A stretch of 64,000 nt of DNA, from NCBI RefSeq assembly GCF_900105335.1, contig NZ_LT629770.1, positions 992,001 through 1,056,000 of the forward strand, read 5' to 3'. This document shows, in pieces, positions 33,975 through 43,652 of the stretch. This DNA comes from Microbacterium paraoxydans (GTDB taxonomy: Bacteria; Actinomycetota; Actinomycetes; Actinomycetales; Microbacteriaceae). The position numbers were made by a program, and so were the translations under genes. The notes under the pieces are model-generated. The model saw nothing but the letters and a program-made list of their open reading frames with translations. It was not told the DNA's origin and did not search any database. Positions within the stretch are counted from its first letter, which is position 1; every line of letters starts with the position of its first letter.

Positions 33975-35042
33975 TCACAGGTCCGACGAGGTCGCCCACA
34001 GGTTGACGTCGATGGCGCCGGCGAGCTCGTCGATGCGGCGGAGCTCCTCGTCGGTGAACGCAGGACCGTCGAGGGCGGCGAGGTTCTCGTCGAGCTGCTC
34101 CGTCCGGGAGGCGCCGATGAGCGCCGAGGCGACCACCGGAGTGCGCAGCGTCCACTGCAGCGCGAGCTGCGCGAGCGACTGCCCCCGGCCCTGCGCGACC
34201 TCGTTCAGCGCCCGGAGCGTCTCGACGGCCTCATCGGTCAGCTTGCCCTTCGGCAGCGAACCCCGCTGCTGCGCGCGCTCGGCCGTGCCGTCGCCGAGGT
34301 ACTTGTCGGTGAGGAGGCCCTGGGCGAGCGGGGTGAAGGCGATGGCGCCGAGGCCCGACTCCTCCAGGGTCTGCGTGAGGCCGTCCTCGATCCAGCGGTT
34401 GAGGATCGAGTACGCGGGCTGGTGGATGACGAGCGGCGTGCCCAGCTCCTTCGCCACGGCGACGGCCTCGGCCGTGCGCTCCGCGCTGTACGAGGAGATG
34501 CCGACGTAGAGGGCCTTGCCCTGGCGGACCAGGGTGTCCAGCGCCCCGACGGTCTCGGCGATCGGGGTGACCGGGTCGACACGGTGCGAGTAGAAGATGT
34601 CGACGTAGTCCAGCCCCATGCGGGTGAGCGACTGCTCTGCGCTCGCGAGGATGTACTTCCGGCTCGCGTAGTCGCCGTACGGTCCGGGCCACATGTCCCA
34701 GCCGGCCTTCGATGAGATGATCAGCTCGTCGCGGTAGGGACGCAGGTCCTCCGCGAAGATGCGGCCGAAGTTCTTCTCGGCCGAGCCGTACGGCGGGCCG
34801 TAGTTGTTCGCCAGGTCGAAGTGCGTGATCCCGTTGTCGAACGCGTGACGCAGGAGCGCCCGCTGGTTGTCGAGGGGGATGTTGTCGCCGAAGTTCCACC
34901 AGAGGCCCAGCGAGATCGGGGGCAGGTAGAGGCCGGAGGCGCCCACCTGACGGTAGGCGAACCGTCCGTAGCGGCCCTCGTCGGCGGCGTACGGACGGTG
35001 CAGTTCGGGGACGTCGGGGCGGAAGCGGGGGGAGTCGGTCAC
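33975..35042 (-). CDS. Aldo/keto reductase, YghZ / L-glyceraldehyde 3-phosphate reductase type
   Basis: A 355-residue NADPH-dependent reductase. The AKR tetrad is visible: Asp in THFDLANNYGPPYGSAE, Tyr in the same segment, Lys in IISSKAGWDMWPGPYGD and His in VDIFYSHRVDP. GPPYGSAEKNFGRIF and SSYSAERTAEAVAVA resemble YghZ-like enzymes that act on L-glyceraldehyde 3-phosphate and methylglyoxal. The GTG start has no clear ribosome site. It lies between rsmA (10-base gap) and ispE (8-base gap), apparently inserted into the old operon. Confidence 0.9.
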   Translation of the reverse strand: MTDSPRFRPDVPELHRPYAADEGRYGRFAYRQVGASGLYLPPISLGLWWNFGDNIPLDNQRALLRHAFDNGITHFDLANNYGPPYGSAEKNFGRIFAEDLRPYRDELIISSKAGWDMWPGPYGDYASRKYILASAEQSLTRMGLDYVDIFYSHRVDPVTPIAETVGALDTLVRQGKALYVGISSYSAERTAEAVAVAKELGTPLVIHQPAYSILNRWIEDGLTQTLEESGLGAIAFTPLAQGLLTDKYLGDGTAERAQQRGSLPKGKLTDEAVETLRALNEVAQGRGQSLAQLALQWTLRTPVVASALIGASRTEQLDENLAALDGPAFTDEELRRIDELAGAIDVNLWATSSDL

Positions 35043-35051
35043 CGTGCCAGA

Positions 35052-35921
35052 TTAGCCGCTGACGCCGGAACCCTCGATCGCCGTTGCGTGCTGGGCGATC
35101 CGCTGGTAGTCGTCGACCGTGAGGTCCTCCCCGCGGGCGGTCGGGGCGACGCCGGCGGCGGTGAGCACCTCGGTCGCCGCGGCCGAGCTGCCGAAGAGGC
35201 CGGAGAGGGCCTGCCGGAGCATCTTGCGCCGCTGGTTGAAGGCCGCGTCGACGATGGCGAAGGTGCGCCGGCGCTCCTCCACCGAGCCGCGCTCGCCCTC
35301 GGAGCGGTCGAAGCCGACGAGGAGGCTGTCGACGTTCGGCACCGGCCAGAAGACCTGGCGGGAGACGTTCCCGGTGAGCTTCCACTCGCCGTACCAGGCG
35401 GCCTTGACGCTGGGCGAGCCGTAGATCTTCGACCCCGGCTTCGCGGCGAGCCGCTCGGCCACCTCCGCCTGCACCATCACGACGCCCCGCTGCAGGTACG
35501 GGAACGTCTCCAGGAAGTGCAGCAGGACGGGCACCGACACGTTGTACGGCAGGTTCGCGACGAGGACGGTCGGCTCCCCCGGCAGTTCCGTCACGCGGAG
35601 CGCGTCCGCGTCGACCACCGTCAGCATCCCCTCCGGCACGCCGTGCTCGGCCGCGGTCTGCGGCAGGCGGGCGGCCAGGCGATGGTCGATCTCCACGGCG
35701 GTGACCGCGGCCCCCGCCTCCAGGATCGCGAGGGTAAGGGATCCGAGTCCCGGTCCGACCTCGACCACCCGCTCCCCCGGCTGCACGCGGGCGGCCTGGA
35801 CGATCTTGCGGACGGTGTTCGCGTCGACGACGAAGTTCTGTCCGAGCTTCTTCGTGGGGGTGACATCGAGCTCGGCGGCCAGACGGCGGATCTCGGTGGC
35901 CCCGAGCAACGTGACGGTCAT
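35052..35921 (-). CDS. rsmA: 16S rRNA (adenine1518/1519-N6,N6) dimethyltransferase
   Basis: KsgA/RsmA dimethylates two adjacent adenines in helix 45 of 16S rRNA during small-subunit maturation. The 289-residue protein shows [18 protein letters not shown], the SAM motif [16 protein letters not shown], the acidic strand [11 protein letters not shown] and the catalytic motif [15 protein letters not shown]. The C-terminal part [17 protein letters not shown] is conserved. Start ATG 35921 lies only 27 bases from the start of the divergent MFS gene, so the two promoters overlap. Confidence 0.96.
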   Translation of the reverse strand: MTVTLLGATEIRRLAAELDVTPTKKLGQNFVVDANTVRKIVQAARVQPGERVVEVGPGLGSLTLAILEAGAAVTAVEIDHRLAARLPQTAAEHGVPEGMLTVVDADALRVTELPGEPTVLVANLPYNVSVPVLLHFLETFPYLQRGVVMVQAEVAERLAAKPGSKIYGSPSVKAAWYGEWKLTGNVSRQVFWPVPNVDSLLVGFDRSEGERGSVEERRRTFAIVDAAFNQRRKMLRQALSGLFGSSAAATEVLTAAGVAPTARGEDLTVDDYQRIAQHATAIEGSGVSG

Positions 35922-35936
35922 GCACCCATTCTCCCG

Positions 35937-35942
35937 TATCCT
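35937..35942 (+). promoter_or_regulatory. -10 hexamer of a probable leaderless promoter (MFS exporter)
   Basis: TATCCT ends 6 bases before GTG 35949; no Shine-Dalgarno is present. Confidence 0.5.
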
Positions 35943-35948
35943 TCGGGG

Positions 35949-37235
35949 GTGCCCTCCCTCGGTGAACTGATCGCTCCGCGGCGCCTGGGCAGGGACTTCC
36001 GCTGGCTGCTCGCATCGTCGTGGACGAGCAACATCGGAGACGGCGTGGCGCTGGCCGCCGCTCCCCTGCTCATCGCGTCGATGACGTCGTCGCCGATCCT
36101 CGTGGCCTCCGGCGCCATCCTGCAGTTCCTGCCGTGGCTGCTCTTCGGCCTGCACGCGGGGGCCATCGCCGACCGCTTCGATCGGCGCCGCCTGGTGATG
36201 ACCGCCAACGCCGTGCGCGCCGTCGTGCTCGCGGCGCTCTGCGTGTTCCTCGTGACGGGAACCGCGAACATCGGGATCGTCCTCGCCGTCGCGTTCCTCT
36301 ACGGCACCGCGGAGGTCTTCGTCGACACCGCGGGGAGCACATTGCTGCCGATGCTCGTGAAGCCGGCCGACCTCGGCATCGGGAACGCCCGCCTGCAGGC
36401 CGGCTACCTCGTCGCCAACCAGTTCGCCGGGCCGCCGCTGGGCGCGTTCCTCTTCGCTGCCGGGAGCGCGTGGCCGTTCCTCGTCGAGGTGCTGTGCGTG
36501 ACGCTCGCGATCGTCCTCATCTCCCGCATGGCGCGCACGCCCGTCCCACCCCGGGAGACCGAGACCCACCCGCCGGTGCACACCGACATCGCGGAGGGAC
36601 TGCGCTGGCTGTGGCACAACCCGCCGGTGCGGATGCTCGTGCTCATCATCCTCGTCTTCAACGTGACCTGGGCCGCGCCCTGGGGCGTGCTCGTGCTCTA
36701 CGCCACCGAGCACCTGCAGATGGGCCCCGTGGGCTACGGCGCGCTCACCACGGCGTCCGCGGCGGGCGGCATCCTCGCGACGCTGAGCTTCGGCTGGCTG
36801 GAGCGGCACGTGTCGTTCGCGAGCCTGATGCGTATCGTCCTGTCGCTCGAGGTGCTCATGCACCTCGCGTTCGCCCTCACCACCACGGGCATGGTGGCCC
36901 TCGTCATCATGTTCTTCTTCGGGGCGTACGCCTTCGTGTGGGGCACGATCTCCACGACCGTCCGGCAGCGGCTCGTCCCCGCTTCCCTGCAGGGGCGCGT
37001 CGCCTCGGTCAACATGGTCGGCGTCTTCGGCGGCATGATCGTCGGCCAGGCCCTCGGCGGCGTCATCGCGCAGACCTGGGGCCTGACCGCGCCCTGGTGG
37101 TTCGCCTTCGGCGGGGCGGCGATCACCCTGGTGCTGGTGTGGAAGCCCATCTCGCACATCGTCAGTGCGAGGCCGGTCGCCGAGACGGGGCCGGAGGACG
37201 TCGAGCCGGAGAGTCAGTCGGCGAACGAGCCGTAG
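35949..37235 (+). CDS. MFS transporter, EntS/macrolide-exporter-like (MFS_3)
   Basis: A 428-residue 12-helix facilitator. The N-terminus [35 protein letters not shown] and the loop [25 protein letters not shown] are typical of the MFS_3 group (enterobactin exporter EntS and relatives). The C-terminal [32 protein letters not shown] is also typical. Substrate unknown. The GTG start is supported by a TATCCT hexamer six bases upstream. The 3' end overlaps the convergent tatD by 22 bases. It sits where other actinobacteria often carry an rpf gene between tatD and rsmA. Confidence 0.88.
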   Translation: MPSLGELIAPRRLGRDFRWLLASSWTSNIGDGVALAAAPLLIASMTSSPILVASGAILQFLPWLLFGLHAGAIADRFDRRRLVMTANAVRAVVLAALCVFLVTGTANIGIVLAVAFLYGTAEVFVDTAGSTLLPMLVKPADLGIGNARLQAGYLVANQFAGPPLGAFLFAAGSAWPFLVEVLCVTLAIVLISRMARTPVPPRETETHPPVHTDIAEGLRWLWHNPPVRMLVLIILVFNVTWAAPWGVLVLYATEHLQMGPVGYGALTTASAAGGILATLSFGWLERHVSFASLMRIVLSLEVLMHLAFALTTTGMVALVIMFFFGAYAFVWGTISTTVRQRLVPASLQGRVASVNMVGVFGGMIVGQALGGVIAQTWGLTAPWWFAFGGAAITLVLVWKPISHIVSARPVAETGPEDVEPESQSANEP

Positions 37236-38158
37236 ACGCGGAGGGTGTTCTCGGCGAGCTGCGCGGCGAGCTCGTCCACGTCCAGGTCGAGCTCCGCCGC
37301 CAGGAAGCGCACCGTGAGCGGCACGAGGTACGGCGCGTTCGGACGGCCCCGCAGCGGGACCGGCGTGAGGAATGGCGCGTCCGTCTCGACGAGGAGGCGG
37401 TCGAGCGGGGTGACCTTCAGGGCGTCGCGCAGGTTCTGCGCGTTCTTGAACGTCACGTTCCCGGCGAACGACAGGTAGTAGCCCGCGTCGGCGCACACCC
37501 GGGCCATCGCCTCGTCCCCGGAGAAGCAGTGGAACACGGTGCGCTCGGGGGCCCCGACCCGCGTAAGCGTCTCCAGCACGGCCTCGTGCGCATCCCGGTC
37601 GTGGATCTGCATCGCGATGCCGTGCTTCTTCGCGAGCGCGATGTGCGCCTCGAAGGAGGCGAACTGCGGCGCACGGCGCTCCGGTTCGGTGCGGAAGAAG
37701 TCGAGCCCGGTCTCGCCGATCGCGCGCGTGCGCGGATGCGCGGCGAGCTCGTCGATCAGGGCGAGCGCCTCGTCGAGGCGACCCTCCTCCGCGTACGTCG
37801 GGGCGTCGTTCGGGTGGATGGCGACCGCGGCGAGGACCCGGGGGTCGGACGCGGCGGCCTCGACCGCCCAGCGGGACGACTCGATGTCTCCGGATGCCTG
37901 CACGACGCCGACGACGCCGACCGCCTCCGCCCGGTCGAGCTGCTCGGAGAGAGACAGCCCCTGGGTCCCTGAGCCTGTCGAAGCCTGGGTCCCTGAGCCT
38001 GTCGAAGCCTGGGTCCCTGAGCCTGTCGAAGGGCCATCGGCGATCTCGAGGTGCGCGTGGTTGTCGTAGACGGGCACAGCGAGGGGTTCCGGGGCCGCCG
38101 GATAGGTCCGGTCCTTGCGCCCGTCGCCCGAGCGCTCGCGCACGTAGATCTCCGCCAT
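37214..38158 (-). CDS. tatD: TatD-family metal-dependent DNase/hydrolase
   Basis: A 314-residue TIM-barrel hydrolase. Metal ligands: the HxH motif of [10 protein letters not shown], Glu of [15 protein letters not shown], His of [16 protein letters not shown], His of [12 protein letters not shown] and Asp of [13 protein letters not shown]. About 26 residues of STGSGTQ repeats are inserted right after [12 protein letters not shown], in the loop following the HxH motif; the ordinary sequence resumes at [15 protein letters not shown]. All metal ligands are intact. It follows metG by 17 bases, the conserved metG-tatD order. The N-terminal 30 residues are not conserved. Confidence 0.93.
   Translation of the reverse strand: MAEIYVRERSGDGRKDRTYPAAPEPLAVPVYDNHAHLEIADGPSTGSGTQASTGSGTQASTGSGTQGLSLSEQLDRAEAVGVVGVVQASGDIESSRWAVEAAASDPRVLAAVAIHPNDAPTYAEEGRLDEALALIDELAAHPRTRAIGETGLDFFRTEPERRAPQFASFEAHIALAKKHGIAMQIHDRDAHEAVLETLTRVGAPERTVFHCFSGDEAMARVCADAGYYLSFAGNVTFKNAQNLRDALKVTPLDRLLVETDAPFLTPVPLRGRPNAPYLVPLTVRFLAAELDLDVDELAAQLAENTLRVYGSFAD
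37964..38033 (-). repeat. Tandem STGSGTQ-encoding repeat array inside tatD (3 units)
   Basis: GGTCCCTGAGCCTGTCGAAG units (plus-strand view) start at 37964, 37988 and 38012, period 24. They have the same orientation relative to the gene and the same reading frame as in the ABC-F and hrpA genes. Confidence 0.92.
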
Positions 38159-38175
38159 GGTGTCCTGCCCGGTCG

Positions 38176-39753
38176 TCAGGCCGTGGACTCCACACGCGGG
38201 AAGAGCGGCGCGAGGCCGTTGACGCTCGTGCCCGGCTTCAGCACGCCCCAGGAGCCCGCCTCGCGGATCGGCTGGTCCTGCAACCGGCCCAGGGTCTCCG
38301 CGGCGCCGAGCGCGATCCACAGCTTCTCGGTCGACTGCGGCATCACCGGCGACAGCAGCACGGCGAGCGCCCGCAGCCCCTCGGCGCAGGTGTAGAGCAC
38401 GGTGCCCAGACGCTCCCGCTGGTCCTCGTCGCGGGCGAGCGCCCACGGCTCGTTCTCGGTGATGTACCCGTTGAGCGCGTCGACGATGGTCCAGATCGCG
38501 GAGATCGCCTCGTCGATGCGGAACTGGCCGATCGCGGCGTCCGCCTTCGTCGCGGCGTCCGCGACGATCCGCTGGATCACGAGGTCGGCATCGGTGTAGT
38601 CGGCCGCCGGCGGCACGATGCCTTCGAAGTACTTCTCGATCATCGCGGTCGTGCGCGAGGCGAGGTTGCCGAAGCCGTTCGCGAGCTCGGCCTGGTACCG
38701 GGCGGAGAGGTCCTCCCAGGAGAAGGAGCCGTCCTGACCGAACGCGATCGCGGACAGGAAGTAGAAGCGGTAGGCGTCGGAGCCGAAGACGTCGGTGATC
38801 TCGGTCGGCGCGATGCCGGTGAGCTTCGACTTCGACATCTTCTCGCCGCCGACGAGCAGCCAGCCGTGCGCGAACACGCCCTTCGGCACGTCGAGCCCCG
38901 CCGCCATCAGCAGCGCCGGCCAGATCACGGCGTGGAAGCGCAGGATGTCCTTGCCGACCACGTGGTAGGCGGGCCAGCGGCGTGCGAAGGTCTCCTCGTC
39001 GGAGCCGTAGCCGACGGCCGTGGCGTAGTTGAGCAGCGCGTCGACCCACACGTAGATGACGTGCGACTCGTCCCACGGCAGCGGGATGCCCCAGTCGAAG
39101 GTCGAGCGGGAGATCGAGAGGTCCTTGAGGCCCTGGCTCACGAACGAGACGACCTCGTTGCGCGCCGAATCGGGCCGCACGAAGTCGGGCTCGGTCTTGT
39201 AGAGCTCGAGCAGGCGGTCCTGGAACTCGCTGAGCTTGAAGAAGTAGTTCTTCTCCTGCAGCAGCTCCAGCGGCTTGGAGTGGATGGCGCAGACCTTCAG
39301 CCCCTCGAAGGGACCGGTGCCGTCGACGATCTCCGACTCCGGCTTGAACTCCTCGCAACCCACACAGTAGAGCGCCTCGTACTCGCCCGCGTAGATGTAC
39401 CCGCGGTCGTAGAGCCGCTGGAAGAACGTCTGCACGTTGGTCTCGTGCCGCTCCTGCGTGGTGCGGATGAAGTCGTCGTTCGCGACGTCGAGGGTCTTCA
39501 GCAGCGGGAACCAGCTCTCGCTGACGAGCTTGTCGACCCACTCCTGCGGGGTGACGCCGTTGGCGGCTGCGGCCCGCAGCATCTTCTGACCGTGCTCGTC
39601 GGTGCCCGTCAGCATCCAGGTGTCGTCGCCCGCCTGACGGTGCCACCGTGCGAGCGTGTCGACGGCCACCGTCGTGTACCCGTGACCGATGTGCGGCACA
39701 TCGGAGGGGTAGTAGATGGGCGTGGTGATGTAGAAGGAGTCGCCAGCGGGCAT
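38176..39753 (-). CDS. metG: Methionyl-tRNA synthetase
   Basis: Class I aminoacyl-tRNA synthetase, 525 residues. HIGH motif: [24 protein letters not shown] near the N-terminus. KMSKS motif: [18 protein letters not shown]. The zinc-knuckle region retains CVGCEEF and VCAIHS, a reduced set compared with four-Cys enzymes. The anticodon-binding helical domain follows ([22 protein letters not shown]). There is no C-terminal EMAP-like domain, as in other actinobacterial MetG. Start ATG 39753 is supported by TAGAAT seven bases upstream (leaderless). Co-transcribed with tatD. Confidence 0.96.
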   Translation of the reverse strand: MPAGDSFYITTPIYYPSDVPHIGHGYTTVAVDTLARWHRQAGDDTWMLTGTDEHGQKMLRAAAANGVTPQEWVDKLVSESWFPLLKTLDVANDDFIRTTQERHETNVQTFFQRLYDRGYIYAGEYEALYCVGCEEFKPESEIVDGTGPFEGLKVCAIHSKPLELLQEKNYFFKLSEFQDRLLELYKTEPDFVRPDSARNEVVSFVSQGLKDLSISRSTFDWGIPLPWDESHVIYVWVDALLNYATAVGYGSDEETFARRWPAYHVVGKDILRFHAVIWPALLMAAGLDVPKGVFAHGWLLVGGEKMSKSKLTGIAPTEITDVFGSDAYRFYFLSAIAFGQDGSFSWEDLSARYQAELANGFGNLASRTTAMIEKYFEGIVPPAADYTDADLVIQRIVADAATKADAAIGQFRIDEAISAIWTIVDALNGYITENEPWALARDEDQRERLGTVLYTCAEGLRALAVLLSPVMPQSTEKLWIALGAAETLGRLQDQPIREAGSWGVLKPGTSVNGLAPLFPRVESTA

Positions 39754-39760
39754 GGGGACA

Positions 39761-39766
39761 ATTCTA
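39761..39766 (-). promoter_or_regulatory. -10 hexamer of a probable leaderless promoter (metG)
   Basis: TAGAAT on the minus strand ends 7 bases before ATG 39753; no ribosome site is present. Confidence 0.55.
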
Positions 39767-39802
39767 GGTGCCCCCATGCCCGTGGTTACGCCGTGCGGCT
39801 CG

Positions 39803-40972
39803 TCAGAGCCCATTGCGGCGGGCGACCTCGCCGAGCCAGGCGAGCGAGGGCTTCGGGAACCGCTCGAAGGTCTCGTGGTCGAAGCCGATGAGACCGAACG
39901 TCGGCCGGAATCCGCTCGCCCATTCGTAGTTGTCCAGCGCGCTCCAGTGCTGGTAGGCGCGGACCTCGATGCCGTCGCTGATGGCGCGGTGCAGCCCCTC
40001 CAGCGCGCCCTGCGTGTAGGCGATGCGGCGGGTGTCGTCGGCCGTCGCGATGCCGTTCTCCGTGACGAGCACGGGGACACCGCCGCTGCGCTCCCACGCG
40101 CTGCGCACACCCAGCTCGAGGGCTTCGGGGAAGAACTCCCAGCCCGTCAGCGTCGTCTCCACGTCGGGCGACACCGGCAGCGGTCCCTCCGGGCCGATGA
40201 ACGTGCGGGTGTAGGCCTGCACGCCCACGAAGTCGTCTCCGGCGGACTGCTCCAGGTACCAGTGGTCGCGCGGGTCCCCGTAGGTCGCGAGCATCTCGTC
40301 GGCGCCGGGCTCGCCGGTGGAGTGGAAGGCCTGGGTGGCGATCGTCCAGCCCGCCTGCACCCCGGGCACCGTGTGCAGGATCTCGGACGCGCGCCGGTGG
40401 GCCGTCAGCAGGGTGTCCGCGACGCCGAGGTCGGGATTCGGCAGGCCGTAGGCGACGAGGTTCGCCGCGTCCTCTCCCCCGGCCAGCATCGCCGCGATGT
40501 TCGGCTCGTTGATGGTGCAAACGTAGCGCACGCCGTCGAGGATCGGCAGCACGGTCTCCACGTAGCGGGAGAACAGGTCCACCGCGTCGTCGGCACGCCA
40601 GAAGCCGTCCTTCTGGAACCACTGCGGCACCGTGAAGTGCATGAGGGTGACCGTCGGGTCCAGCCCGTTCTCCCTGGCGGTGTCGATCATGCGGCGGTAG
40701 TGGTCGAGCATCGCCCGCGAGACGAACCCGCGCTCCGGCTCGATCCGCGCCCACTCGACCGAGAACCGGTAGGAGTTCAGCCCCGCCTCGGCGAGCAGCC
40801 GCATGTCCTCCGGGTAGCGGTGGAAATGGTCGGCGGCGTCACCGGAGGGCTCGACCATGGACGAGTCGGGGGCGTGTTCCATCGCCCACCAGTTGCTCGT
40901 GGTGTTGTTGCCCTCCACCTGATGGGCGGCGGTCGCGGCGCCCCAGAGGAAGCCGTCGGGGAATGCGAGCAC
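39803..40972 (-). CDS. Beta-glucosidase, glycoside hydrolase family 1
   Basis: A cytosolic 389-residue retaining glycosidase. FPDGFLWGAATAAHQVEG opens the barrel, the acid/base Glu is in YVCTINEPN and the nucleophile Glu is in VLVTENGIA. RFSVEWARIEPERG and HWSALDNYEWASGFRPTFGLIGFD are further GH1 signatures. It is somewhat shorter than the usual 440-470 residues. Start GTG 40972 has GAGGAG seven bases upstream. It is the last gene of the LacI-controlled ABC operon and would split beta-glucosides brought in by that transporter. Confidence 0.94.
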   Translation of the reverse strand: MLAFPDGFLWGAATAAHQVEGNNTTSNWWAMEHAPDSSMVEPSGDAADHFHRYPEDMRLLAEAGLNSYRFSVEWARIEPERGFVSRAMLDHYRRMIDTARENGLDPTVTLMHFTVPQWFQKDGFWRADDAVDLFSRYVETVLPILDGVRYVCTINEPNIAAMLAGGEDAANLVAYGLPNPDLGVADTLLTAHRRASEILHTVPGVQAGWTIATQAFHSTGEPGADEMLATYGDPRDHWYLEQSAGDDFVGVQAYTRTFIGPEGPLPVSPDVETTLTGWEFFPEALELGVRSAWERSGGVPVLVTENGIATADDTRRIAYTQGALEGLHRAISDGIEVRAYQHWSALDNYEWASGFRPTFGLIGFDHETFERFPKPSLAWLGEVARRNGL

Positions 40973-41013
40973 GGATGCGCTCCTCTCTCTTTCTTGCAGT
41001 CGTCCGGCGCGCG

Positions 41014-42723
41014 TCAGCGGGCGCGGGCGGGGTTCGGCACGGCGTCGAGCAGTTCGACCGTGTACGGGTCCTCCGGATGCTGCAGCACCTGCGAGGTCTC
41101 GCCCCGCTCGACGACGCGGCCGCTGTTGAGCACGAGGATGTTCTCGGTGACGAGCCGCGCGCTCAGCAGATCGTGGGTGATGTAGAGCATGCTGATGCCC
41201 CACCGTTCACGGAGGTCCTCCAGCAGCGCGAGCACGCCGGCGCGGAGCGACACGTCGAGCATCGACACCGGCTCGTCCGCGATGAGCACCTGCGGGTCGC
41301 TCGCGAGCGCCCTGGCGATCACCACGCGCTGCCGCTGCCCGCCGGAGAGCTGGTGCGGCAGCTTGGCGGCGAACTGCTCGACGGGCGTCAGGCCCACCGT
41401 CTCCAGCAGTTCGAGCACACGGGCCCTGGCCTCCGCCCCGCGCAGCCTCGTGTAGTTCAGGACCGGGCGGGTCAGGGCGTACTCGACGGTGTGCAGCGGG
41501 TTCAGGGCCGCGTACGGATCCTGGAACACCATCTGCACGTCCTTGCGGAGGTCGCGCAGTCCGCGGCGCTTCAGGGACGCCACATCGGTGTCGCCGAAGC
41601 GGATGCGGCCGGAGGTCGGCTTCTCGACCCCGGTGAGCATCTTCGCGATCGTCGACTTGCCAGAGCCGGAGGCACCGACCAAGGCCAGCGCCTCCCCCGG
41701 CTCCAGCCGGAAGGACACGTCGTCGACCGCGACGACCGGATCCTGGCCGCGGCGCGGTGCCGGATAGCGCTTGGTCACGCCCTCCACGACGATCGCGGCA
41801 TCGGCCCGCCTGGCGTCCCGCGGCGACACGGTCGGCAGAGTCTCGGTGACGTCCGTACGGCTGCGTCCCTCCCGGCGACGGGTGCCGAGATCGACGAATC
41901 CGGGGATCTCGATCTTCTCGGCGCGCGGGTCGGCGTAGTGGCTCAGCAGCATCCGGGTGTACTCGTCCTGCGGGCGGTGCAGGATGTCCTGGCTGCGGGC
42001 GTCCTCCACGATGCGGCCCTCGTGCATGACCATCACCCGGTCGGTCGCCTCGAGGACGATGCCGAGGTCATGGCTGATGAGGATCGCCGTGAAGCGCTCG
42101 GACCGCTGCAGCTCCTGGATCGTGTCCATGACCGCGTGCTGGACGAGCACGTCGAGTGCCGTGGTGGGCTCGTCGAACACCATCAGCTGGGGTTCGAGCG
42201 AGAGGGCGAGGGCGATCGAGGCGCGCTGCCGCATGCCGCCGGAGAGCTCCCCGGGGTACCGGTCGAGCACCTCCGGCTTCAGCCCCACCTTGCCGACGAG
42301 CTCCCGCGCTCTGGCCTGGCGCTGCTCGGCGGGCACATGACCGTGCGCGGCGAAGATGTCGCGGAAGTGGTTGCCCACGGTCCGCACGGGGTTCAACGCG
42401 TTCATGCCCGACTGCAGCACCATCGCGAAGCCGCCCTGCCGCTGGCGCCGCAGCTCCTCGGCGTCGAGCTCGCGGATGTCGCGGCCGTCGAAGAGGATGC
42501 GTCCGCCGCTGATGCGCGCCGGCGGCTTCTGCAGCCGCGTCAGCGCGAAGCCCAGCGTGGACTTGCCCGACCCGGACTCGCCGACGAGCCCGACGAATTC
42601 GCCGCGCCGGAGCGCGAACGACACGTCGCGCACGGCAGGCACCGGCTCCTGCCCCGGGGAGGCGTACTCCACGGACAGCGACTGGACGTCGAGGAGGATG
42701 TCATCGTGCTCCATGGCGCTCAT
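41014..42723 (-). CDS. Fused oligopeptide-type ABC ATPase (OppD-OppF), for oligosaccharide uptake
   Basis: A 569-residue protein joining two ABC domains. Half 1: GESGSGKST, Q-loop AMVLQSGMNALNPV, signature LSGGMRQRASIALAL, LMVFDEPTTALD, LISHD. Half 2: GASGSGKST, MVFQDPYAALNP, LSGGQRQRVVIARAL, VLIADEPVSMLD, YITHD. A linker (about 265-330) separates them. Each half carries the OppD/OppF tail (RPQDEYTRMLL, HPEDPYTVELL). ATG 42723 overlaps the OppC-like stop. Despite the oligopeptide-type family, the GH1 gene and LacI regulator suggest that sugars are carried, as known for several family-5 binding-protein systems. Confidence 0.92.
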   Translation of the reverse strand: MSAMEHDDILLDVQSLSVEYASPGQEPVPAVRDVSFALRRGEFVGLVGESGSGKSTLGFALTRLQKPPARISGGRILFDGRDIRELDAEELRRQRQGGFAMVLQSGMNALNPVRTVGNHFRDIFAAHGHVPAEQRQARARELVGKVGLKPEVLDRYPGELSGGMRQRASIALALSLEPQLMVFDEPTTALDVLVQHAVMDTIQELQRSERFTAILISHDLGIVLEATDRVMVMHEGRIVEDARSQDILHRPQDEYTRMLLSHYADPRAEKIEIPGFVDLGTRRREGRSRTDVTETLPTVSPRDARRADAAIVVEGVTKRYPAPRRGQDPVVAVDDVSFRLEPGEALALVGASGSGKSTIAKMLTGVEKPTSGRIRFGDTDVASLKRRGLRDLRKDVQMVFQDPYAALNPLHTVEYALTRPVLNYTRLRGAEARARVLELLETVGLTPVEQFAAKLPHQLSGGQRQRVVIARALASDPQVLIADEPVSMLDVSLRAGVLALLEDLRERWGISMLYITHDLLSARLVTENILVLNSGRVVERGETSQVLQHPEDPYTVELLDAVPNPARAR

Positions 42724-43652
42724 CGGCCCTTCCCTTCGCGCAGGCGCGGATTGGAGATGCCGTCCACGCCGAAGTTGATGAGTGTGAGGCTGAGGGCGAG
42801 CAGCGCGATGCACAGACCGGGCGCGAACAGCAGCAGCCACTGGCCGGTGAGCAGGGAGTTCGAGTTCTGCGCCCAGTAGAGCATCGTGCCCCAGCTGACG
42901 ATGCTGGAGTCGCCGAGGCCGAGGAACTCCAGGCCCGCCTCAGCGAGGATCGCCGCCGTCGCCGCTCCGAAGAGGGTGCCGGCGATGATCGACGTCATGT
43001 TCGGCAGGATCTCGCGGAAGACGATCCGCGCCCTGCTGTCGCCGGAGAACTGCGCCGAGGTGACGAAGTCGTTGCCGCGGAGGGACTGGGTCTGGCTGCG
43101 CAGCACGCGGGCGCCCCAGGCCCAGCCGGTCACGACGATCACGGCGATGATCATGAGGATGCCGCCGTTCTGCAGGTAGGCCGCGATCACGATCATCAGC
43201 GGCAGGCCCGGGATCACGAGGAAGAGGTTCACGATGAACCCGACGACCTCGCCCGCGAAACCGCGCATGTAGCCCCAGCTCAGACCGATCAGCACGGCCA
43301 CGATCGTGGAGAGGAGCCCGGCCGCGAAGCCCACGAGGAGGCTGACCTGGGCGCCGTAGATGAGCTGGCTGAGCACGTCCTCCCCGGCCGCGGTTGTGCC
43401 GAGCCAGTGCTCCCACGAGGCATCCGCATTGCGCGGGAACCCGTTCTCCTTCGGCCCGTACGGAGCCAGGAGCGGGGCGAACACGGCGACGAGCACGAAG
43501 AACGCGAGGAGGCAGAGTCCGATACGCGCCTTGCCGTTGGACCACAGGGTGCCGACCATGCGGCCGAAGGCGCGCCAGGGGCTGGGCGCCGCGATGCGGG
43601 CGGTGGGGACCTTGACGGTCACGGTGCTGGGGGTGGGGTTCGGGGTCGTCAT
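42720..43652 (-). CDS. ABC permease, OppC/DppC type
   Basis: A 310-residue permease with an N-terminal cytosolic segment, a first helix near 40-60 and a BPD_transp_1 domain. Typical motifs are HWLGTTAAGEDVLSQLIYGAQVSLLVGF (OppC domain) and QSLRGNDFVTSAQFSGDSRARIVFREILPNM (coupling loop). AEAGLEFLGLGDSSIVSWGTML near the C-terminus is diagnostic of DppC-like proteins. ATG 43652 overlaps the stop of the OppB-like gene by four bases. Confidence 0.94.
   Translation of the reverse strand: MTTPNPTPSTVTVKVPTARIAAPSPWRAFGRMVGTLWSNGKARIGLCLLAFFVLVAVFAPLLAPYGPKENGFPRNADASWEHWLGTTAAGEDVLSQLIYGAQVSLLVGFAAGLLSTIVAVLIGLSWGYMRGFAGEVVGFIVNLFLVIPGLPLMIVIAAYLQNGGILMIIAVIVVTGWAWGARVLRSQTQSLRGNDFVTSAQFSGDSRARIVFREILPNMTSIIAGTLFGAATAAILAEAGLEFLGLGDSSIVSWGTMLYWAQNSNSLLTGQWLLLFAPGLCIALLALSLTLINFGVDGISNPRLREGKGR

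Noticed and set aside
41014..42723. Frameshift or misassembly joining OppD and OppF
   Set aside because: Both halves are intact with a normal linker, and fused OppDF ATPases are common in this transporter class.
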